From positions 24,384,001 through 24,448,000 of the forward strand of contig NW_027480422.1 of the NCBI RefSeq assembly GCF_051401765.1: a stretch of 64,000 nucleotides of DNA, given 5' to 3'. Under the pieces are notes generated by a model, which saw nothing but the letters and a program-made list of their open reading frames with translations, searched no databases and was not told the DNA's origin. Shown in pieces: positions 14,457-27,050 of the stretch. Positions within the stretch are counted from its first letter, which is position 1. Each line of letters begins with the position of its first letter. Source of the stretch: Calliopsis andreniformis (taxonomy: Eukaryota > Arthropoda > Insecta > Hymenoptera > Andrenidae). Made by a program: the position numbers and the translations under genes.

Positions 14457-17400
14457 CGGGTAACCTAGGCTTGACTCTAGGGCGTTGCTCCACCAGACCG
14501 AATAGTCAGGGCCTAAGAAGTCAACGCCAGAAGCATAAAATACAATATAAATACAACAGTTTTTCCCTTGTATAACAGGAATAATTGCAACCAGTGTGAA
14601 AGCTATGGTCATTTCTACGTTCTGGGCAACCTAGGCTTCACTCAAGGGCGTTGCTCCACCACATCGAATTGTTAGGGCCTTAGAAGACAATGCCAGAAGC
14701 ATAAAATACAATATAAATACAACAGTTTTTCCACTGTATAATATGAATAATTGCAAGCAGTGTGGAAGTAATGGTCATTTCTATGTTCCTTGCAACCGAG
14801 GCTTCACTCTAGGGCGTTGCTCCACCAGATCGAATAGTTAGGGCCTAAGAAGTCAACGCTAGAAGCATAAAATACAATATAAATACAACTCTGTTTCCCT
14901 TGTATAACAGGAATAATTGCAACCAGTGTGAAGGCTATGGTCATTTCTACGTTCCGGGCAACCTAGGTTTCACTCTAGGGCGTTGCTCCACCACATCGCA
15001 TAGTTAGGGCCTTAGAAGTCAAGTCCAGAAGCATAAAATACAATAAAAATGCAACAGTTTTTCCATTGTATAACAGGAATAACTGCAACCAGTGTGAAAG
15101 TACTGGTCATTTATACGTTCCGGGTAGCCTAGGCTTCACTCCAGGGCGTTGCTCCACCAGATCGAATAGCTAGGGACTTAGAATTCAACGCCAGAAGAAT
15201 AAAATACAATATAAATACAACAGTTATTTCATTGTATGACAGGAATAATTGCAACAAGCCTGAAGGTAATGGTCATTTCTACGTTTCGGGAAACCTAGGC
15301 TTCACTCTAGGGCGTTGCTCCACCAGATCGAGTAGCTAGGGACTTAGAATTCAACGCCAGAAGAATAAAATACAACATAAGTATAACAGTTCTTCCATCG
15401 TATAAAATGTATAATTGCAAGCAGTGTGAAGGTAATGGTCATTTCTACGTTCCGGGCAACCTAGGCTTCACTCTAGAGCATTGCTCCACCAGATCGAATA
15501 GTTAGGTCCTAAGAAGACAACGCCAGAAGCATAAAATACAATATAAATACAACAGCTTTTCCATCGTATATAATGTATATTTGCAAACAGTGTGAAGGTT
15601 AAGGTCATTTCTACGTTCCGGCAACCTAGGCTTCACTCTAGGGCGTTGTTCCACCAGATCGAATAGTTAGGGCCTAAGAAGTCAACGCCGGAAGCATAAA
15701 ATACCATATAAATACAACAGCTTTTCCATCGTATATAATGTATATTTGCAAACAGTGTGAAAGTAAAGGTCATTTCGACGTTCCGGGCAACCTAGGCTTA
15801 ACTGTAGGGCGTCGCTCCACCAGATCGAATAGTTAGGGCCTTAGAAGTTAACGCCCGAAGCATGAAATACAAAATAAATAGAACAGTTTTTCCATTGTAT
15901 GGAACGAATAATTGCAACCAGTGTAAAAGTTATGGTCATTTCTACGTTCCGGGCAACCTTGGCTTAACTCCAGGGCGTTGCTCCACCAGATCGAATCGTT
16001 AGGGACTTTCAATACAACGCTAGAAGCATAAAATACAATAAAAATGCAACAGTTTTTCCATTGTATAAGAGGAGTAACTGCACCAGTGTGAAAGTACTGG
16101 TCATTTCTACGGTCCGGGTAACCTAGGCTTCACTCTAGGGCGTTGCTCCACCAGATCGAATAGTTATGGCCTAAGAAGTCAACGCCAGAAGCATAAAATA
16201 CAATATAAATACAACAGTGTTTCCCTTGTATAACAGGAATAATTGCAACCAGTGTGAAAGCTATGGTCATTTCTACGTTCCGGGCAACCTAGGTTTCACT
16301 CTAGGGCGTTGCTCCACCACATCGCATAGTTAGGTCCTTAGAAGTCAATGCCAGAAGCAAAAAATACAACCCAAGTACAACAGTTTTACCATCGTATATA
16401 ATGTATATTTTCAAACAGTTTGAAAGTAAAGGTCATTTCTACGTTCCGGGCAACCTAGGCTTCACTCTAGGGCGTTGGTCCACCAGATCCAATAGCTAGG
16501 GCCTAAGAAGTCAACGCCAGGAGCACCAAATACAAAATAAATACAACAGTTTTTCCATCGTATAAAACGAATAATTGCAACCAGTATGAAAGCTATGGTC
16601 ATTTCTACGATCCGGGCAACCTAGGCTTCACTCTAGGGCGTTGCTCAACCATATCGAATAGCTACGGCCCTAGAAGACAACGCCATAACTATAAAATACA
16701 ATATAAATACAACAGTCTTTCCATCGTATAAAACGGATAATTGCAACCAGTCTGATAGTTATGGTCATTTCTACGTTCCGGGCAAGCTAGGCTTCACCAT
16801 AGGGCGTTGCTCCACCAGATCGAATAGCTAGGGACTTAGAATTCAACGCCAGAAGCATAAAATACAATATAAATACAACTCTGTTTCCCTTGTATAACAG
16901 GAATAATTGCAACCAGTGTGAAGGCTATGGTCATTTCTACGTTCCGGGCAACCTAGGTTTCACTCTAGAGCATTGCTCCAACAGATCGAATAGCTAGGGC
17001 CTAAGAAGACAACGCCAGAAGCATAAAATACAATATAAATACAACAGCTTTTCCATCGTATATGGTGTATATTTGCAACCAGTGTGAAAGTTATGGTCAT
17101 TTCTACGTTCCGGGCAACCTTGGCTTAACTCCAGGGCGTTGCTCCACCAGATCGAATAGTTAGGGACTGTGAATACAACGCTAGAAGCATAATATACAAT
17201 AAAAATGCAACAGTTTTTCAATTGTATAACAGGAATAACTGCAACCAGTGTGAAAGTACTGGTCATTTCTACGGTCCGGGTAACCTAGGCTTGACTCTAG
17301 GGCGTTGCTCCACCAGACCGAATAGTCAGGGCCTAAGAAGTCAACGCCAGAAGCATAAAATACAATATAAATACAACAGTTTTTCCCTTGTATAACAGGA

Positions 17401-18004
17401 ATAATTGCAACCAGTGTGAAAGCTATGGTCATTTCTACGTTCTGGGCAACCTAGGCTTCACTCAAGGGCGTTGCTCCACCACATCGAATTGTTAGGGCCT
17501 TAGAAGACAATGCCAGAAGCATAAAATACAATATAAATACAACAGTTTTTCCACTGTATAATATGAATAATTGCAAGCAGTGTGGAAGTAATGGTCATTT
17601 CTATGTTCCTTGCAACCGAGGCTTCACTCTAGGGCGTTGCTCCACCAGATCGAATAGTTAGGGCCTAAGAAGTCAACGCCAGAAGCATAAAATACAATAT
17701 AAATACAACTCTGTTTCCCTTGTATAACAGGAATAATTGCAACCAGTGTGAAGGCTATGGTCATTTCTACGTTCCGGGCAACCTAGGTTTCACTCTAGGG
17801 CGTTGCTCCACCACATCGCATAGTTAGGGCCTTAGAAGTCAAGTCCAGAAGCATAAAATACAATAAAAATGCAACAGTTTTTCCATTGTATAACAGGAAT
17901 AACTGCAACCAGTGCGAAAGTACTGGCCATTTCTACGTTCCGGGTAGCCTAGGCTTCACTCCAGGGCGTTGCTCCACCAGATCGAATAGCTAGGGACTTA
18001 GAAT
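14457..18004 (-). repeat. Monomers joining copies II and III
   Basis: About 14,461-15,180 recurs at 17,281-18,000 (offset 2,820, ~17 monomers). Between ~15,180 and ~16,970 the monomers are comparatively unusual, with local variants such as ATACCATATAAATAC near 15,702, a CGTCGCTCCAC variant near 15,810, GCCAGGAGCACC near 16,517 and a one-base deletion near 15,619. From ~16,970 the sequence resumes the 2,227-type block. No gene or insertion is seen. Confidence 0.75.
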
Positions 18005-18585
18005 TCAACGCCAGAAGAATAAAATACAACTTAAGTACAACAGCTTTACCATCGCATAAAATGAATAGTCGCAAACAGTGTGAAGGTAATGGCCATTACT
18101 ACGTCCCGGGCAACCTAGGTTTCGCTCTATGGCGCTGCTCCACCAGATCGAATAGTTAGGACCTAAGAAGTCAACGCCAGAAGCATAAAATACAATATAA
18201 GTACAACAGTTTTTCCGTCGTATAGAATGAATAGTTGCAACCAGTGAGAAAGTAATGGTCATTTCTACGTTCCGAGCAACCTAGGTTTCGCTCTATGGCG
18301 TTGCTCCACCACATCGAAAAGTTAGGGCCTTAGAAGTCAATGCCAGAAGCATAAAATAGAAGATAAATACAACAGTTTTTTCATCGTATAACAGGAATAA
18401 TTGCAACAAGCCTGAAGTTAATGGACATTTCTACGTTTCGGGTAAACTAGGCTTCACTCTACGGCGTTGCTCTAACAGATCGAATAGCTAGGGACTTAGA
18501 ATTCAACGCCAGAAGAATAAAATACAGCATAAGTATAACAGTTCCTCCATCGTATAAAATGTATAATTGCAAGCAGTGTGAAGGT

Positions 18586-21500
18586 AATGGTCATTTCTAC
18601 GTTCCGGGCAACCTAGGCTTCACTCTATAGCATTGCTCCAACAGATCGAATAGCTAGGGACTTAGAATTCAACGCCAGAAGAATAAAATACAGCATAAGT
18701 ATAACAGTTCCTCCATCGTATAAAATGTATAATTGCAAGCAGTGTGAAGGTAATGGTCATTTCTACGTTCCGGGCAACCTAGGCTTCACTCTAGAGCATT
18801 GCTCCAACAGATCGAATAGCTAGGGCCTAAGAAGACAACGCCAGAAGCATAAAATACAATATAAATACAACAGCTTTTCCATCGTATATGGTGTATATTT
18901 GCAACCAGTGTGAAAGTTATGGTCATTTCTACGTTCCGGGCAACCTTGGCTTAACTCCAGGGCGTTGCTCCACCAGATCGAATAGTTAGGGACTGTGAAT
19001 ACAACGCTAGAAGCATAATATACAATAAAAATGCAACAGTTTTTCAATTGTATAACAGGAATAACTGCAACCAGTGTGAAAGTACTGGTCATTTCTACGG
19101 TCCGGGTAACCTAGGCTTGACTCTAGGGCGTTGCTCCACCAGACCGAATAGTCAGGGCCTAAGAAGTCAACGCCAGAAGCATAAAATACAATATAAATAC
19201 AACAGTTTTTCCCTTGTATAACAGGAATAATTGCAACCAGTGTGAAAGCTATGGTCATTTCTACGTTGTGGGCAACCTAGGCTTCACTCAAGGGCGTTGC
19301 TCCACCACATCGAATTGTTAGGGCCTTAGAAGACAATGCCAGAAGCATAAAATACAATATAAATACAACAGTTTTTCCACTGTATAATATGAATAATTGC
19401 AAGCATTGTGGAAGTAATGGTCATTTCTATGTTCCTTGCAACCGAGGCTTCACTCTAGGGCGTTGCTCCACCAGATCGAATAGTTAGGGCCTAAGAAGTC
19501 AACGCCAGAAGCATAAAATACAATATAAATACAACACTGCTTCCCTTGTATAACAGGAATAATTGCAACCAGTGTGAAGGCTATGGTCATTTCTACGTTC
19601 CGGGCAACCTAGGCTTCACTCAAGGGCGTTGCTCCACCACATCGAATTGTTAGGGCCTTAGAAGACAATGCCAGAAGCATAAAATACAATATAAATACAA
19701 CAGTTTTTCCACTGTATAATATGAATAGTTGCAAGCAGTGTGGAAGTAATGGTCATTTCTATGTCCCGGGCAACCGAGGCTTCACTCTAGGGCGTTGCTC
19801 CACCAGATCGAACAGTTAGGGCCTAAGAAGTCAACGCCAGAAGCATAAAATACAATATAAATACAACACTGTTTCCCTTGTATAACAGGAATAATTGCAA
19901 CCAGTGTGAAAGGTATGGTCATTTCTACGTTCCGGGCAACCTAGGTTTCACTCTAGGGCGTTGCTCCACCACATCGCATAGTTAGGGCCTTAGAAGTCAA
20001 GGCCAGAAGCATAAAATACAACAAAAATACAACAGTTTTTTCATCGCATAACAGGAATAATTGCAACCAGAGTGAAAGTCATGGTCATTTCTACGTTCTG
20101 GGCGTCCAAGGCTTCACTCTGGGTCGTTGGTCCACCAGATCGAAAAGCTACGGCCTAAGAAGTCAACGCCAGAAGCATAAAATACAAAATAAATACAATA
20201 GCTTTTCCATCGTCTAAACCGAATAATTGCACGTGTGTGAAAGGTATGGTCATTTCTACGTGCCGGGCAACCTAGGCTTCACTCTAGGCCGTTGGTCCAC
20301 CAGATCGAGTAGTTAGGGCCTTCGAAGTCAACGCCAGAAGCACCAGATACGAAATAAATACAACAGTTTTTCCAACGTATAAAACGAATAATTGCAACCA
20401 GTGTGAAAGTAATGGTCATTTCTACGTTCCGGGCAACCTAGGCTTCACTCAACGGCGTTGGTGCACCAGATCGAATATTTAGGGCCTAAGAAGTCAACGC
20501 CAGAAGCATAAAATACAAAACAAATAACACATTTTTTCCATCCTATAACAGGAATAACTGCAACCAGCGTGAAAGTAAAGGCCATTGCTACGATCCGGGC
20601 AACCTAGGCTTCACTTGAGGGCGTTGCTCAACCACATCGAATATCTACGGCCTTAGAAGTCAACGCCAGAAGCATAAAATACAATATAAATACAACAGCT
20701 TTTCCATCGTATAACAGGAATAATTGCAACCAGTGTGAAAGATATGGTCATTTCTACGTTCCTGGCACCTAGGCTTCACTCTAGTTCGTTTTTCCACCAG
20801 ATCGAATAGTTAGGGCCTAAGAAGTCAATGCCAGAAGCATAAAATACTATATAAATTCAACAGTTTTTCCACCGTATAACAGGAATGATTGCAACCAGTG
20901 TGAAAGATATGGTCATTTCTATGTTCCGGGCAACCTAGGCTTCACTCTAGGGCGTTGCGCCACCAGATCCAATAGCTAGGGCCTTAGAAGACAACGCCAG
21001 AAGCATAAAATATAATATAAATACAACACTTTTTCCATCGTATAGCATGAGCAATTCCAACCAGTGTGAAACTAATGGTCATTTCTACGTTCCGGGCAAC
21101 CTAGGCTTCACTCTAGGGCGTTGCTCCACCACAACCAATATCTAGGACCTTAGAAGTCAACGCCAGAAGCATAAAATACAAAACAAATAACACATTTTTT
21201 CCATCCTATAACAGGAATAACTGCAACCAGCGTGAAAGTAAAGGCCATTGCTACGATCCGGGCAACCTAGGCTTCACTTGAGGGCGTTGCTCAACCACAT
21301 CGAATATCTACGGCCTTAGAAGTCAACGCCAGAAGCATAAAATACAATATAAATACAACAGCTTTTCCATCGTATAACAGGAATAATTGCAACCAGTGTG
21401 AAAGATATGGTCATTTCTACGTTCCTGGCACCTAGGCTTCACTCTAGTTCGTTTTTCCACCAGATCGAATAGTTAGGGCCTAAGAAGTCAATGCCAGAAG

Positions 21501-22250
21501 CATAAAATACTATATAAATTCAACAGTTTTTCCACCGTATAACAGGAATGATTGCAACCAGTGTGAAAGATATGGTCATTTCTATGTTCCGGGCAACCTA
21601 GGCTTCACTCTAGGGCGTTGCGCCACCAGATCCAATAGCTAGGGCCTTAGAAGACAACGCCAGAAGCATAAAATATAATATAAATACAACACTTTTTCCA
21701 TCGTATAGCATGAGCAATTCCAACCAGTGTGAAACTAATGGTCATTTCTACGTTTCGGCCAACCCAGGCTTCACTCTAGGGCGTTGCTCCACCACAACCA
21801 ATATCTAGGACCTTAGAAGTCAACGCCAGAAGCATAAAATACAATATAAATACAACAGTTTTTCCATCGTATAAAATGAATAATTGCAACCAGTGTGAAA
21901 GTGATGGTCATTTCTACGTTCCGGGCAGCCTAGGCTTCACTCTAGGCCGTTGGTCCACCAGATCGAATAGCTAGGGCCTAAGAAGTCAACGCCCGAAGCA
22001 TAAAATACAATAAAAATAAGAAAGCTTTTCCACCGTATAACGGGAATAATTGCAACCAGTGTGAAAGTGATGGTCATTTCTACGTTCCGGGCAACCTAGG
22101 CTTAACTCCAGGGCGTTGCTCCACCAGACCGAATAGTTAGGGACTTTGAATACAACGCCAGAAGCATAAAATACAATAAAAATGCAACAATTTTTCCATC
22201 GTATAACAGGAATAACTGCAACAAGTGTGAAAGTACTGGTCATTACTACG
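18586..22250 (-). repeat. Mosaic block, copy III, with 664-bp internal gain
   Basis: Matches copy II at offset 7,134 from before its start to ~21,090 and shares its 332-bp loss. Four monomers starting at 20,516 (AATAACACATTTTTTCC variant) are repeated from 21,180, exactly 664 bp later, a tandem gain not seen in copies I or II. The net change, +664 - 332 = +332, explains why the offset to copy I shifts from 16,593 (2,227 to 18,820) to 16,925 (5,061 to 21,986). Confidence 0.85.
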
Positions 22251-24610
22251 TTCCGGGCAACCTAGGCTTCAGTCTAGGGCGGTGCTCCACCAGATCGAAT
22301 AGTTAGGACCCAAGAAGTCAACGCCAGAAGCATAAAATACAATATAAATACAACAGTTTTTCCATCGTATATGATGTATATTTGCAAACAGTGTGGAAGT
22401 AAAGGTGATTTCTACGATCCGGGCAACCTAGGCTTAACTATAGGGCGTTTCTCCTCCAGATCGCATAGTTCGGGATCTAGAATTTAACGCCAGAAGCATA
22501 AAATACAATAAAAATGCAATAGTTTTTCAATCGTATATTAGGAATAATTGCGACCAGTGTGAAAGTACAGGCCATTTCTACGTTCCGGGCAACCTAGGTT
22601 TCGCTCTAGGGTGTTGTTCCACCACATCGAATAGCTAGGGACTTAGAAGTCAACGCCCGAAGCATAAAATACAAAATAAATACAACAGTTTTACCATTGT
22701 ATAAAACGAATAATTGCAACCAGTGTTAAAGTTATGGTCATTTCTACGTTCCGGGTAACCTAGGCTTAACTACAGGGCGTTGCTCCTCCAGATCTAATGG
22801 TTAGGGACTTTGAATACAACGCCAGAAGCATAAAACACAATAAAAATGCAACAGTTTTTCCATCGTATAACAGGAATAACTGCAGCCAGTGTGAAGGTAA
22901 TGGTCTTTTCTACGTTCCGGGCAACCTAGGCTTCACTACAGGGCGGTTCACCACCAGATCAAGTAGTGAGGGCCTAACAAGTCAACGCCAGAAGCATAAA
23001 ATACAATATCAATACAACAGCTTTTCCATCGTATATAATGTATATTTGCAAACATTGTGAAAGTAACGGTCATTTCTACGTTCCGGGCAACCTAGGCTTC
23101 ACTCTGGGGCGTTGCTCCACCAGATCGAATAGCTTGGGACTTAGAATTCAGCGCCAGAAGAATAAAATACAACTTAAGTATAACAGTTTTTCCATCGTAT
23201 AAAATGTATAATTGCAAGCAGTGTGAAGGTAATGGTCATTTCTACGTGCCGGGCAACCTAGGCTTCACTCTAGAGAGTTGCTCCACCAGAACGAATAGTT
23301 AGGGCCTTAGATGTCAACGCCAGAAGCATAAAATACAAAATAAATACAACAGTTTTTCCAATGTATAAAACGAATAATTGCAACCAGTGTTAAACTTATG
23401 GTCATTTCTACGTTCCTGGCAACCTAGGCTTAACTCCTGGGCGTTGCTCCACCAGATCGAATAGTTAGGGACTTTGAATACAATGCCAGAAGCATAAAAT
23501 ACAATAAAAATGCAACAGTTTTTCCATCGTATAACAGGAATAATTGCAACCACTGTGAAAGTACTGGTCATTTCTGTGTTCCGGGTAACCTGGGCTTCAC
23601 ACTAGGGCGTTACTCCACCAGATCGAATAGCTAGGGACTTAGAATTCAACGCCAGAAGAATAAAATACAACATATGTACAACAGTTTTTCCATCGTATAA
23701 AAGGAATAATAGCAACCAGTGTGAAAGTAATGGTCATTTCTACGTTCGGGGCAACCTAGGTTTCACTCTAGAGCGTTGCTCCACCAGAACGAATAGTTAG
23801 CGCCTAAGAAGTCACCGCCAGAAGCATAAAATACAATATAAATACAACAGTTTTTCCCTTGAATAACAGGAATAATTGCAACCATTGTGAAAGCTATGGT
23901 CATTTCTACGTTCCGCGCAACCTAGGCTTCACTCTTGGGCGTTGCTCCACCACATCGAATAGTTAGGGCCATAGAAGTCAATGCCAGAAGCATAAAATAC
24001 AATATAAATACAACAGTTTTTCCCTTGTATAACAGGAATAATTGCAACCAGTGTGAAAGCTATGGTCATTTCTACGTTCTGGGCAACCTAGGCTTCACTC
24101 AAGGGCGTTGCTCCACCACATCGAATTGTTAGGGCCTTAGAAGACAATGCCAGAAGCATAAAATACAATATAAATACAACAGTTTTTCCACTGTATAATA
24201 TGAATAATTGCAAGCAGTGTGGAAGTAATGGTCATTTCTATGTTCCTTGCAACCGAGGCTTCACTCTAGGGCGTTGCTCCACCAGATCGAATAGTTAGGG
24301 CCTAAGAAGTCAACGGCAGAAGCATAAAATACAATATAAATACAACTCTGTTTCCCTTGTATAACAGGAATAATTGCAACCAGTGTGAAGGCTATGGTCA
24401 TTTCTACGTTCCGGGCAACCTAGGTTTCACTCTAGGGCGTTGCTCCACCACATCGCATAGTTAGGGCCTTAGAAGTCAAGTCCAGAAGCATAAAATACAA
24501 TAAAAATGCAACAGTTTTTCCATTGTATAACAGGAATAACTGCAACCAGTGTGAAAGTACTGGTCATTTCTACGTTCCGGGTAGCCTAGGCTTCACTCCA
24601 GGGCGTTGCT
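21800..24610 (-). repeat. Long duplicate of 4,875-7,685 (offset 16,925)
   Basis: Positions matching 5,061, 5,872, 6,389 and 7,010 all fall exactly 16,925 bases further on, so ~2.8 kb is collinear without a net indel. The match ends near 24,610, where CTCCAACAGATCG replaces CTCCACCAGATCG and the sequence jumps to the 2,227-type block. Copy III therefore carries copy II-like sequence on one side and copy I-like sequence on the other. Confidence 0.85.
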
Positions 24611-27050
24611 CCAACAGATCGAATAGCTAGGGCCTAAGAAGACAACGCCAGAAGCATAAAATACAATATAAATACAACAGCTTTTCCATCGTATATGGTG
24701 TATATTTGCAACTAGTGTGAAAGTTATGGTCATTTCTACGTTCCGGGCAACCTTGGCTTAACTCCAGGGCGTTGCTCCACCAGATCGAATAGTTAGGGAC
24801 TGTGAATACAACGCTAGAAGCATAATATACAATAAAAATGCAACAGTTTTTCAATTGTATAACAGGAATAACTGCAACCAGTGTGAAAGTACTGGTCATT
24901 TCTACGGTCCGGGTAACCTAGGCTTGACTCTAGGGCGTTGCTCCACCAGACCGAATAGTCAGGGCCTAAGAAGTCAACGCCAGAAGCATAAAATACAATA
25001 TAAATACAACAGTTTTTCCCTTGTATAACAGGAATAATTGCAACCAGTGTGAAAGCTATGGTCATTTCTACGTTCTGGGCAACCTAGGCTTCACTCAAGG
25101 GCGTTGCTCCACCACATCGAATTGTTAGGGCCTTAGAAGACAATGCCAGAAGCATAAAATACAATATAAATACAACAGTTTTTCCACTGTATAATATGAA
25201 TAATTGCAAGCAGTGTGGAAGTAATGGTCATTTCTATGTTCCTTGCAACCGAGGCTTCACTCTAGGGCGTTGCTCCACCAGATCGAATAGTTAGGGCCTA
25301 AGAAGTCAACGCCAGAAGCATAAAATACAATATAAATACAACACTGTTTCCCTTGTATAACAGGAATAATTGCAACCAGTGTGAAGGCTATGGTCATTTC
25401 TACGTTCCGGGCAACCTAGGTTTCACTCTAGGGCGTTGCTCCACCACATCGCATAGTTAGGGCCTTAGAAGTCAAGTCCAGAAGCATAAAATACAATAAA
25501 AATGCAACAGTTTTTCCATTGTATAACAGGAATAACTGCAACCAGTGTGAAAGTACTGGTCATTTCTACGTTCCGGGTAGCCTAGGCTTCACTCCAGGGC
25601 GTTGCTCCACGAGATCGAATAGCTAGGGACTTAGAATTCAACGCCAGAAGAATAAAATACAACTTAAGTACAACAGCTTTACCATCGCATAAAATGAATA
25701 GTCGCAAACAGTGTGAAGGTAATGGTCACTTCCATGTTCCGGGCAACCTAGGCTTCACTCTAGGGCGTTGCTCCACCAGATCGAATTGTTAGGGCCTAAG
25801 AAGTTAACGCCAGAAGCATAAAATACAATATAAGTACAACAGTTTTTCCCTTGTATAACAGGAATAATTGCAACCAGTGTGAAAGCTATGGTCATTTCTA
25901 CGTTCCGGGCAACCTAGGCTTCAGTCAAGGGCGTTGCTCCACCACATCGAATTGTTAGGGCCTTAGAAGACAATGCCAGAAGCATAAAATACAATATAAA
26001 TACAACAGTTTTTCCACTGTATAATATGAATAGTTGCAAGCAGTGTGGAAGTAATGGTCATTTCTATGTCCCGGGCAACCGAGGCTTCACTCTAGGGCGT
26101 TGCTCCACCAGATCGAACAGTTAGGGCCTAAGAAGTCAACGCCAGAAGCATAAAATACAATATAAATACAACACTGTTTCCCTTGTATAACAGGAATAAT
26201 TGCAACCAGTGTGAAAGGTATGGTCATTTCTACGTTCCGGGCAACCTAGGCTTCACTCTAGAGCATTGCTCCAACAGATCGAATAGCTAGGGCCTAAGAA
26301 GACAACGCCAGAAGCATAAAATACAATATAAATACAACAGCTTTTCCATCGTATATGGTGTATATTTGCAACCAGTGTGAAAGTTATGGTCATTTCTACG
26401 TTCCGGGCAACCTTGGCTTAACTCCAGGGCGTTGCTCCACCAGATCGAATAGTTAGGGACTGTGAATACAACGCTAGAAGCATAATATACAATAAAAATG
26501 CAACAGTTTTTCAATTGTATAACAGGAATAACTGCAACCAGTGTGAAAGTACTGGTCATTTCTACGGTCCGGGTAACCTAGGCTTGACTCTAGGGCGTTG
26601 CTCCACCAGACCGAATAGTCAGGGCCTAAGAAGTCAACGCCAGAAGCATAAAATACAATATAAATACAACAGTTTTTCCCTTGTATAACAGGAATAATTG
26701 CAACCAGTGTGAAAGCTATGGTCATTTCTACGTTCTGGGCAACCTAGGCTTCACTCAAGGGCGTTGCTCCACCACATCGAATTGTTAGGGCCTTAGAAGA
26801 CAATGCCAGAAGCATAAAATACAATATAAATACAACAGTTTTTCCACTGTATAATATGAATAGTTGCAAGCAGTGTGGAAGTAATGGTCATTTCTATGTC
26901 CCGGGCAACCGAGGCTTCACTCTAGGGCGTTGCTCCACCAGATCGAACAGTTAGGGCCTAAGAAGTCAACGCCAGAAGCATAAAATACAATATAAATACA
27001 ACACTGTTTCCCTTGTATAACAGGAATAATTGCAACCAGTGTGAAAGTAA
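24611..27050 (-). repeat. 10-monomer repeat (1,660-bp offset)
   Basis: The block starting near 24,611 recurs near 26,271 (1,660 bp, ten monomers). Between them, ~25,640-26,250 resembles ~1,246-1,850 (shared variants GGTCACTTCCATGTTCC and CGATCGAACAGTTAGG-like monomers). This is the last strongly homogenised block before the diverged zone that leads to the orientation switch. Confidence 0.8.
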
